From positions 1 to 36,409 of the forward strand of contig DCHE01000060.1 in assembly GCA_002314775.1 (NCBI GenBank): a stretch of 36,409 nucleotides of DNA, read 5' to 3'. The position numbers and the translations under genes were made by a program. Shown in pieces: positions 7,723 through 13,899 of this stretch. The first letter of the stretch is position 1. The number at the start of each line of letters is the position of its first letter. The notes beneath the pieces are model-generated. The model worked only from the letters and a program-made list of their open reading frames with translations. It made no database searches and had not been told where the DNA came from. This stretch comes from Lachnospiraceae bacterium UBA1760 (GTDB lineage: Bacteria > Bacillota > Clostridia > Lachnospirales > Lachnospiraceae).

Positions 7723-8892
7723 ATGAAGAAGCTAATTCAAATCTTAAAGAAGGAAACAGTATTATCGATAGCAGCAATACTTGCATTTGTTTCGATGTTT
7801 TTTGTTCCTCCGAATAAGGGATACATTGATTATATAGATTACAGAGTTATCGCGCTGTTATTCTGTCTTATGATAGTAGTATGCGGAATGAGAAGTATAA
7901 GAGTGTTTGATATTATTGGCAATAAGCTTTTAGGAAAAACTAAGAACCTGAGAAGTCTTTCGGCCACTCTTATATATCTTTGCTTTTTCAGTGCGATGAT
8001 AGTGACGAATGATGTAGCTCTTTTAACCTTTGTACCATTTACAATAATGGTGCTTAAGATGGCGAAAAAGGTAAAGTATTCAATTAATATTATTGTATTT
8101 GAGACTATTGCCGCAAATCTTGGAAGTATGCTTACACCGATTGGAAATCCACAGAATCTTTATCTGTATAATTATTACGGGTTTTCGCTTGGGGACTTTA
8201 TACTATCAATGCTTCCGTTAACAATTCTCTCATCGTTTTTGCTTTTCTTAGGGCTCTTTGCAATAAAGAAGGTTGAGCTCGATAAAAAGGATATTAAGGA
8301 AGCAGATATGTCTGAAAATAGCTTTGATATAAAGAGATTTTTTGTGTATGTGGTTTTGTTTGTAATTTGTATTCTGTGCGTTGCACACATTTTAGATTAC
8401 AGAATAATGACTCTTATCGTTGCTGCTACAATGCTGATAGTATCAAGGGGGCTCTTTAAGGAGGTTGATTATATGCTTCTTCTCACCTTTGTATGCTTCT
8501 TTGTGTTTATTGGCAATATGCAGAACATTGAGGCTGTGAAGGAGTTTTTGTCAAATGTCATTGCAAAAAGAGAGCTTGTTATGAGTATTCTTGCAAGCCA
8601 GATAATAAGTAATGTACCTGCAGCAATCCTCCTTTCAGGCTTTACAGAAAATGGAAAGATGCTTCTCTATGGAGTAAACATCGGTGGACTCGGTACACTT
8701 ATTGCTTCTCTTGCGAGTCTGATTTCATTTAGAGGCTTCAGAATGGTTGCGGCAGTAAATGACGATGGAAAGGGAGAGGAAGGACCAGCAAGAGAGCTTG
8801 GCCTTACAAGAGTCAGATATATTAAGGTATTTACAATTTATAACATAGTATTTCTTGCGGTACTAACATGTGTTGCATATTTCTTCTTGTAA
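7723..8892 (+). CDS. Ion-transporter superfamily permease (ArsB/NhaD/CitMHS-like)
   Basis: A membrane protein of about 389 residues with some ten hydrophobic segments. ATG 7723 is preferred over ATG 7711, because only the former has a ribosome site (GAGG, seven bases upstream). The segment ANLGSMLTPIGNPQNLYLYN carries the GNPQN loop typical of the ArsB/NhaD/citrate-transporter (IT) superfamily, and a second half-repeat contains SNVPAAILLSGF. The family moves anions such as arsenite or dicarboxylates, or exchanges sodium for protons. Substrate cannot be assigned from sequence alone, and no arsR or arsC lies nearby. It is a single gene with its own terminator, convergent with the Xre gene. Confidence 0.8.
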   Translation: MKKLIQILKKETVLSIAAILAFVSMFFVPPNKGYIDYIDYRVIALLFCLMIVVCGMRSIRVFDIIGNKLLGKTKNLRSLSATLIYLCFFSAMIVTNDVALLTFVPFTIMVLKMAKKVKYSINIIVFETIAANLGSMLTPIGNPQNLYLYNYYGFSLGDFILSMLPLTILSSFLLFLGLFAIKKVELDKKDIKEADMSENSFDIKRFFVYVVLFVICILCVAHILDYRIMTLIVAATMLIVSRGLFKEVDYMLLLTFVCFFVFIGNMQNIEAVKEFLSNVIAKRELVMSILASQIISNVPAAILLSGFTENGKMLLYGVNIGGLGTLIASLASLISFRGFRMVAAVNDDGKGEEGPARELGLTRVRYIKVFTIYNIVFLAVLTCVAYFFL

Positions 8893-8936
8893 AAAGAGCG
8901 CAGTACAGGATATAAAGTCCTGTGCTGCGCCTTTTT
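8891..8936. terminator. Bidirectional terminator between the permease and Xre genes
   Basis: GCGCAGTACAGGA (8898-8910) pairs with TCCTGTGCTGCGC (8918-8930), with one mismatch-like wobble, around a seven-base loop. CTTTTT follows on the plus strand and TCTTTTT on the minus strand, so it can stop both convergent transcripts. Confidence 0.85.
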
Positions 8937-9243
8937 AGTTATACAACTTTTCCTGAACGATTGAATTAACAAGAATTTGAATTGCTTCTCTCTGATAGTC
9001 GCTAAGTACACTTGCGTCGTACAGTTCAAACACAAGCTTGTCATCTTTTCCAAGTAAATAATCGATGCTGCAATTGTAGATGTCCGAAAGAATCAAGAGA
9101 TTCTCCAAGCTTGGCGTCCTATATCCCCTCTCGTAGGCGCAAAGGTTTGACACGGATATGAAGGATATTCGTGAGACCTCTTTAAGCGTAAGCTTGTATC
9201 TTTTTCTTGTCAATCTAAGTCGTTCTGCTAAGCAATTAATCAT
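8935..9243 (-). CDS. Xre/Cro-CI-type transcriptional regulator
   Basis: A 102-residue DNA-binding protein. Residues about 4-65 form an HTH_3/Xre domain: LRLTRKRYKLTLKEVS, then the turn and recognition helix in SFISVSNLCAYERGYRTPS, ending in the typical IDYLLG. The remaining 35 residues are probably helical and may serve dimerisation. The start is fixed by GGGGAG seven bases upstream of ATG. It is transcribed away from the nhaC-like antiporter gene; the shared intergenic region carries an AACTA/TAGTT dyad beside the antiporter promoter. Control of that promoter and of its own gene is a natural but untested guess. Confidence 0.88.
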   Translation of the reverse strand: MINCLAERLRLTRKRYKLTLKEVSRISFISVSNLCAYERGYRTPSLENLLILSDIYNCSIDYLLGKDDKLVFELYDASVLSDYQREAIQILVNSIVQEKLYN

Positions 9244-9339
9244 TTTACTCCCCTTTCATAGATAGTAATCACTTAAGTTTTAGCTGCAGATTAATAATAG
9301 CTTACTAACTAAAATTGATAGGTTGTAAAAATGAAAATG

Positions 9340-9353
9340 AACTAAAAATAGTT
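9340..9353. promoter_or_regulatory. Candidate operator dyad AACTA-N4-TAGTT
   Basis: AACTAAAAATAGTT is a perfect five-base-arm dyad directly abutting the -35 box at 9354. The half sequence AACTAAAA also occurs at 9307, 33 bases upstream, about three helical turns. Its position between divergent xre and nhaC-like genes suits a repressor or activator site. Confidence 0.35.
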
Positions 9354-9382
9354 TTGACCAAGGCTTGCAATAATGATAAAAT
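9354..9382 (+). promoter_or_regulatory. Promoter of the nhaC-like gene
   Basis: TTGACC (9354-9359), a 17-base spacer and TAAAAT (9377-9382), with TGA just upstream giving an extended -10. Transcription should start near 9389, leaving a leader of about 127 bases. Confidence 0.7.
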
Positions 9383-9388
9383 AAACAG

Positions 9389-9515
9389 GTATTAAGTGAC
9401 ATATCGAAGAGATGTGAATTGTGTCAGGGTTTCTATGAAAAGCTGACATATAGCGTCGCTGCTACTGCGAAGCATAAATTTCATGCGGCGATGTTCAAAA
9501 TGGAAGGGGGAAAAT
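9389..9515 (+). promoter_or_regulatory. Structured 5' leader of the nhaC-like gene; unassigned riboswitch candidate
   Basis: About 127 untranslated bases contain several possible stems: GACA/TGTC near 9399-9425, TGTCAG (9422-9427) with CTGACA (9443-9448), and CGTCGC (9454-9459) with GCGGCG (9485-9490) enclosing GCAT/ATGC. The last stem lies just ahead of the GGAAGGGGG ribosome site (9502-9510). TGACATAT occurs twice (near 9398 and 9444). I could not match it to the lysine, fluoride, guanidine, manganese or sodium riboswitch patterns I know. Confidence 0.4.
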
Positions 9516-11228
9516 ATGAATAAGAAAGGGATAATATTCTTATTATCAAGTATAGCAATACTTGGAGTGTTACTGTACTTCACGTTTACCACAAACGGAA
9601 AAGTGGATCCGGAGACCTATGAGCCAGCTATATATTCAACTGGTTTTGCACTGTTGCCACCGGTAATTGCAATAATTCTTGCTCTTATTACCAAGGAGGT
9701 TTATTCTTCACTGTTTGTGGGAATTGTTGCGGGAGCATTGCTTTATGCAAATGGTAATCTGGAATTGATGATTAATACCATGATGTTCAATGAAGATGGA
9801 GGAATGGTTTACAAGCTTGCAGATTCATGGAATGTTGGTATTCTCATATTTCTTGTAATTCTTGGAATTCTTGTTGCACTTATGAATAAGGTTGGTGGTT
9901 CGGCAGCCTTTGGAGAGTGGGCAATGAAGAGAATTAAAACAAAGACTGGAGCACAGTTTATGACTATGCTTCTCGGAGTGCTCATCTTTGTTGATGATTA
10001 CTTCAACTGTCTTACAGTAGGATCAGTTATGAGACCTGTAACCGACGGACATAAGGTTTCTAGAGCCAAGCTTGCATACCTTATAGATGCAACAGCTGCA
10101 CCTGTATGTATTATCGCTCCAGTATCAAGCTGGGCGGCAGCAGTTACATCCTCTGTGCCAGATGACTCAAACATAAATGGATTTGCAATGTTTATTAAGA
10201 CAATTCCATACAATTTTTATGCTTTGGGAACACTTCTTATGATTATACTTATCATTGTACTTAAGTTTGACTTTGGTCCGATGAAAAAGCATGAAAAGAA
10301 TGCAGAAAATGGAGATTTATTTACAACCTCCGACAGACCATACGGTGACGGAGAGGTGAAGAGCAGTAATGCGAAGGGAAAGGTTATAGATCTTGTATTC
10401 CCAGTAGTTGTTCTTATAGCAAGCTGTATAATCGGAATGATTTACACTGGCGGATTCTTTGATGGAACCTCTTTTGTTGATGCCTTTGCCGGCGCAGATG
10501 CGTCTATGGGCCTTGTTTTTGGCAGCCTTGTAACTTTGATTATTACATTTTGCTTCTATATGACACGAGGCGTAATCACCTTCAAGGAGTTCACAGATTG
10601 CATTCCAGAGGGCTTTAAGGCGATGGTTGCTCCGATACTCATCCTTACTATGGCATGGACACTTTCGGGTATGACTGGACTTCTTGGAGCTAAATATTAT
10701 GTTAGAGATTTAGTTGCAGTAGGAACAGCTGGTGGAGCAGTTGGAGCACTTAGTATTGAGATATTTATTCCTGTTATTGTTTTTGTTGTAGCAGCCTTCC
10801 TGGCGTTCTCTACTGGTACAAGCTGGGGTACATTTGCAATTCTTATTCCGATTGTTTGTAATGTATTCGGCGGAGAGGCAAATATGCAGGAGATGCTCTG
10901 TATATCTATTGCAGCTTGTCTGTCAGGTTCGGTTTGCGGAGACCATTGCTCGCCAATTTCTGATACAACTATTATGGCCTCAGCCGGAGCTCAGTCTAAC
11001 CACGTAAACCACGTATCGACTCAGCTTCCATATGCACTTACAGTGGCAGTGATAGGAGCAGTTGGATATCTTATTGCAGGTGCAATTGCCTATGCAGGAG
11101 GACCAGCGATTATTTCACTTCCTATAGTTCTTGTTCTTATCGGTGGAATATTATTTGGAATGAGAAAAATTGCCGGAAACAAGAAGGGTGTTGATGAATT
11201 CATTGACAAGCTTAATGGGGCTGACTGA
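9516..11228 (+). CDS. NhaC-family Na+/H+ antiporter
   Basis: A protein of about 570 residues with about 12 membrane segments. The start is ATG 9516 behind GGAAGGGGG, not the in-frame ATG 9483, which has no ribosome site and lies in the leader. ALLPPVIAIILALITKEVY, the FVDDYFNCLTVGSVMRPVTD segment and GSVCGDHCSPISDTTIMAS are typical of NhaC-like antiporters, which exchange Na+ (in some members malate/lactate) for H+. A charged cytosolic loop lies near residues 255-290. It is a single-gene unit with its own promoter and structured leader and a downstream hairpin, and it is divergent from an Xre regulator. Confidence 0.9.
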   Translation: MNKKGIIFLLSSIAILGVLLYFTFTTNGKVDPETYEPAIYSTGFALLPPVIAIILALITKEVYSSLFVGIVAGALLYANGNLELMINTMMFNEDGGMVYKLADSWNVGILIFLVILGILVALMNKVGGSAAFGEWAMKRIKTKTGAQFMTMLLGVLIFVDDYFNCLTVGSVMRPVTDGHKVSRAKLAYLIDATAAPVCIIAPVSSWAAAVTSSVPDDSNINGFAMFIKTIPYNFYALGTLLMIILIIVLKFDFGPMKKHEKNAENGDLFTTSDRPYGDGEVKSSNAKGKVIDLVFPVVVLIASCIIGMIYTGGFFDGTSFVDAFAGADASMGLVFGSLVTLIITFCFYMTRGVITFKEFTDCIPEGFKAMVAPILILTMAWTLSGMTGLLGAKYYVRDLVAVGTAGGAVGALSIEIFIPVIVFVVAAFLAFSTGTSWGTFAILIPIVCNVFGGEANMQEMLCISIAACLSGSVCGDHCSPISDTTIMASAGAQSNHVNHVSTQLPYALTVAVIGAVGYLIAGAIAYAGGPAIISLPIVLVLIGGILFGMRKIAGNKKGVDEFIDKLNGAD

Positions 11229-11318
11229 TATATCTTAATATAGTCAATATTCGCAATCCGCTTACGCTACTTGCTCATATAAAGTCGGTGCTTCTTACTT
11301 TATAAATAATTAGTTCAT

Positions 11319-11363
11319 AGTGACGCAGGTAGAAAAAATACTTGCGTCACTTATTATATTTTT
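11319..11363 (+). terminator. Hairpin terminator after the nhaC-like gene
   Basis: AGTGACGCAGGTA (11319-11331) pairs with TACTTGCGTCACT (11339-11351) around GAAAAAA; the T run after it is interrupted (TATTATATTTTT). Between 11229 and 11318 there is only a weaker ATAAAGT/ACTTTAT hairpin (11279-11303). The 3' arm overlaps the -35 box of the next promoter. Confidence 0.6.
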
Positions 11364-11370
11364 ATATAAT
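11342..11370 (+). promoter_or_regulatory. Promoter for the NiCo riboswitch/CDF operon
   Basis: TTGCGT (11342-11347), exactly 17 bases, then a perfect TATAAT (11365-11370). The predicted start near 11377 lies about 25 bases before the conserved riboswitch core. The -35 box lies inside the 3' arm of the preceding terminator. Confidence 0.55.
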
Positions 11371-11406
11371 ATAATTACTCTTTGCACTGCAAATAATTCT
11401 ACAGTA

Positions 11407-11490
11407 CAAACTGATCAGGCCAGATGGAATTCATCCGGAGCCGGGTTGCGAGGGCAACAGTGGATTATACCATCCGCGGGACAGTAGTTA
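11407..11490 (+). promoter_or_regulatory. NiCo riboswitch (czcD motif)
   Basis: The stretch carries the conserved strings of the NiCo (czcD) RNA in order: ACTGATCAGGC (11410-11420), GAGCCGGGTTGCG with its loop and GGCAACAG, then GGATTATA, and finally GCGGGACAGT (11476-11485). Stems visible are GATG/CATC, GTTGC/GCAAC and GTGGAT/ATCCGC, flanking the conserved G-rich internal loops that bind cobalt or nickel. In known examples ligand binding prevents a downstream terminator and so switches on CDF exporters; here a CDF exporter is indeed the next gene. Identification is from memory of the motif and should be confirmed with a covariance model. Confidence 0.9.
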
Positions 11491-11513
11491 TTCTGGAACG
11501 CGGGTGTTTTTTT
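11471..11513 (+). terminator. Expression-platform terminator of the NiCo riboswitch
   Basis: CATCCGCG (11471-11478) pairs with CGCGGGTG (11499-11506), followed by seven T. Its 5' arm is shared with the last riboswitch stem (ATCCGC), so the two folds exclude each other: metal bound means read-through, metal absent means termination. Confidence 0.85.
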
Positions 11514-11588
11514 ATTCTTTTTTAGATAATCATCCGTGAAGTATGGAGAGGTACATTATTGTTTTTTTCTTGAAATGGAGGGTTATCT

Positions 11589-12467
11589 ATGAAAAATGAA
11601 TTTGAAAAAATAGCGATTAAGGTGTCTGTGGTTAGTATAATTTGGAATTTTATACTATCCTTTGTTAAGCTTTTGGCAGGAATATTTGCTCATTCCGGCG
11701 CAATGATAAGCGATGCGGTCCATTCGGCATCGGATGTATTTAGCAGTATAATTGTAATGATTGGAGTAAAGATTGCTGCAAGGGATTCTGACGATGAGCA
11801 TCCGTATGGACATGAGAGACTTGAATGTGTTGCCGCAATTGTTCTGGCTACGGTGCTTATGGCTACAGGTATTGGTATAGGTTATAATGCTATTATTAAA
11901 CTTAAAAATGGTGATTACCAGAATTCAACACCGGGAATTATGGCACTTATCGCAGCAATAGTATCAATAGTTGTTAAAGAGGCAATGTTTTGGTATACTA
12001 GATATTATGCAAAGCTTATTGATTCAAGTGCTGTTATGGCTGATGCATGGCATCACCGTTCAGATGCATTATCCTCTGTTGGAGCTCTGATTGGAATAGG
12101 AGCTGCAAGGCTGGGAGCGCCTATTATGGAGCCTATAGCAAGTCTTGTTATCTGTTTATTTATCGCTAAGGCAGCCTATGATATTTTTATGGACGCTGTA
12201 AACAAAATGGTTGACAGGTCTTGTGATATTTGCCTGGAGATGGATATTAGGAAGTGTGCAATGACCGTTGAGGGAGTGGAAAATGTTGATATGCTGAAAA
12301 CCAGAGTTTTTGGCAATAAGATATATGTTGATATGGAGATTGCAGCAGATGGCAGCTTGACATTGAATGAGAGCCACGAGATTGCTGAACGTGTTCATGA
12401 TGAGATTGAGAAGAACTTCAAGAAGGTTAAGCATATTATGATACATGTTAATCCAATCGAAGGATAA
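11589..12467 (+). CDS. CDF-family metal exporter (probable Co2+/Ni2+ efflux)
   Basis: A 292-residue cation diffusion facilitator with about six membrane helices and a C-terminal cytosolic domain. The two paired metal sites are visible: DAVHSASD in helix 2 and DAWHHRSD in helix 5. The loop DDEHPYGHERLE between helices 2 and 3 is also typical. The C-terminal domain (residues about 205-292) ends in the beta-alpha-beta pattern with IMIHVNP. The ribosome site is GGAGG, eight bases upstream of ATG. An upstream NiCo riboswitch points to cobalt or nickel rather than zinc as the physiological substrate. The stop codon is nine bases before the diguanylate cyclase start. Confidence 0.93.
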   Translation: MKNEFEKIAIKVSVVSIIWNFILSFVKLLAGIFAHSGAMISDAVHSASDVFSSIIVMIGVKIAARDSDDEHPYGHERLECVAAIVLATVLMATGIGIGYNAIIKLKNGDYQNSTPGIMALIAAIVSIVVKEAMFWYTRYYAKLIDSSAVMADAWHHRSDALSSVGALIGIGAARLGAPIMEPIASLVICLFIAKAAYDIFMDAVNKMVDRSCDICLEMDIRKCAMTVEGVENVDMLKTRVFGNKIYVDMEIAADGSLTLNESHEIAERVHDEIEKNFKKVKHIMIHVNPIEG

Positions 12468-12476
12468 GGAGGTTGT

Positions 12477-13382
12477 ATGTCAGATAATTCTTTTGATGAT
12501 TTTGAGATTAATGATATAAACATTGCTTTCGTTGAGAGAATATTAAAGGCCTTGCCGTCCAATATTTACTATAAGGACAGTGAAGGCAAGTATGTATTCT
12601 GTACTCATTACTGGAATCATTTGAAAACTCCTGATGATGATCCAAATTGGACCATCAGAGGAAAGTATGATGTAGATATCAGAAAAGATAAGGAAAATGC
12701 CCTTAAAGCCATGGAGGAAGACAAAAAAATCTTTGAGACTAAAAAGGGTACAAGCTATGAGATTAGGATTGATGTTGACGGCAAAACTGACTACCTTGAG
12801 CTTATTAAGGAGCCGGTTTTTGACGATAGTGGCAATGTCATAGGCATTTCTGGTCTGATTAACAATATTACAGATAAGAAGCTCATTGAGCAAAAGCTTG
12901 AAATGCTTGCCACAACAGATATGCTGACCGAAACTAAGAACAGAGCATATCTTGACATTTGGATTAGTAAGAATAGAAATAAGGATATATATCCGCTTTC
13001 TGTAATAATGGCGGACTGTAATGGATTAAAGATAATAAATGATAAGTATGGTCACTTAATTGGTGACAAATACATCATCGAAGCTGCAAGAATAATGAAG
13101 GAATGCCTTTTAGCAGATGGTACAGTTATTCGAATGGGTGGAGATGAATTCATGGTTATTATACCTAATTGTGATAAGGCGAATGCTGAAAAATACATCA
13201 AGAGAGTACTTGATGTGTCAAATAGTGTGACAGTATTAGGGCTTCCAGTCAGTATTTCACTTGGTGCATCCACAACAAGTGATGTGAGCCTTAGAATTGA
13301 GGATTTGATTAAGGAAGCAGATAAAGAGATGTATGCGAGCAAGGAAGAATGGCATAGACTACATCCAGAGAGTAATAGATAA
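12477..13382 (+). CDS. PAS-GGDEF diguanylate cyclase
   Basis: A 301-residue soluble protein. Residues about 15-130 form a PAS domain (SNIYYKDSEGKYVFCTHYWN, ending in the GxxG-type PAC strand GNVIGISGLINNITD). A short linker helix is followed by a GGDEF domain at about 135-295 with an intact GGDEF motif at residues 221-225, preceded by DKYGHLIGDKY. It should therefore make c-di-GMP from two GTP. No RxxD inhibitory site is seen five residues before the motif. There is no membrane segment, so the signal is probably intracellular. The ribosome site AAGGAGG overlaps the end of the CDF gene, indicating co-transcription behind the NiCo riboswitch. No c-di-GMP effector was recognised in the window. 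Confidence 0.93.
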   Translation: MSDNSFDDFEINDINIAFVERILKALPSNIYYKDSEGKYVFCTHYWNHLKTPDDDPNWTIRGKYDVDIRKDKENALKAMEEDKKIFETKKGTSYEIRIDVDGKTDYLELIKEPVFDDSGNVIGISGLINNITDKKLIEQKLEMLATTDMLTETKNRAYLDIWISKNRNKDIYPLSVIMADCNGLKIINDKYGHLIGDKYIIEAARIMKECLLADGTVIRMGGDEFMVIIPNCDKANAEKYIKRVLDVSNSVTVLGLPVSISLGASTTSDVSLRIEDLIKEADKEMYASKEEWHRLHPESNR

Positions 13383-13397
13383 AAGTGAGGTAGAAAG

Positions 13398-13886
13398 ATG
13401 AAAGTAGCAGTAGTTATGGGATCAACAAGTGATTTAGCAAAGGTTGAACCAGCAGTTGATGTGTTAAAGAAGTATAATGTTGAGGTAAATGTAAGATGTT
13501 TATCAGCTCACAGAGCTCACCTTGGACTCTCTGAGTTTATTGAGGAATGTAATAACAATGGAACAGAGGCAATTATTGCAGCGGCTGGTATGGCAGCAGC
13601 TCTTCCTGGAGTAGTGGCTTCACAGACTGTGCTTCCAGTTATCGGAGTTCCACTTTCAGGCTCAAATTTAGAGGGTATGGATGCACTTCTTTCGATAGTT
13701 CAGATGCCTTCAGGAATCCCTGTTGCAACTGTTGCTATAAATGGAAGTAAAAATGCAGCATATCTTGCACTTCAGATTATGGCGATTAAGCATGATGAGA
13801 TTAAGGAGAAGCTTAAGGCAGAGAGAGTCGAGATGGAGCAGGCTGCAATGAAGGCTAATGCGGAGGTTATCGAGAAGTTTAAGTAA
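13398..13886 (+). CDS. purE: PurE, N5-carboxyaminoimidazole ribonucleotide mutase
   Basis: A 162-residue enzyme of purine synthesis that converts N5-CAIR to CAIR. GSTSDL near the N-terminus binds phosphate, SAHRAH (residues about 36-41) carries the active-site histidine, and AAGMAAALPGV and GVPL are family signatures. Length is normal for class I PurE. It starts 15 bases after the GGDEF gene and ends 13 bases before a surface-protein gene, an unusual setting. purC lies just beyond, on the opposite strand. Whether the upstream riboswitch also affects purE depends on internal promoters, which I could not identify. Confidence 0.96.
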   Translation: MKVAVVMGSTSDLAKVEPAVDVLKKYNVEVNVRCLSAHRAHLGLSEFIEECNNNGTEAIIAAAGMAAALPGVVASQTVLPVIGVPLSGSNLEGMDALLSIVQMPSGIPVATVAINGSKNAAYLALQIMAIKHDEIKEKLKAERVEMEQAAMKANAEVIEKFK

Positions 13887-13899
13887 GAAAGGGGCTATT

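Noticed and set aside
9389..9515. Lysine or fluoride riboswitch as an explanation of the antiporter leader
   Set aside because: Length and conserved bases do not fit either class, so it is kept only as an unassigned candidate.
11229..11310. Possible dispersed palindromic repeat near GCAATCCGCTTACGCTACTTGC
   Set aside because: Only short words recur (for example near 33697-33725), with no full-length second copy in the window.
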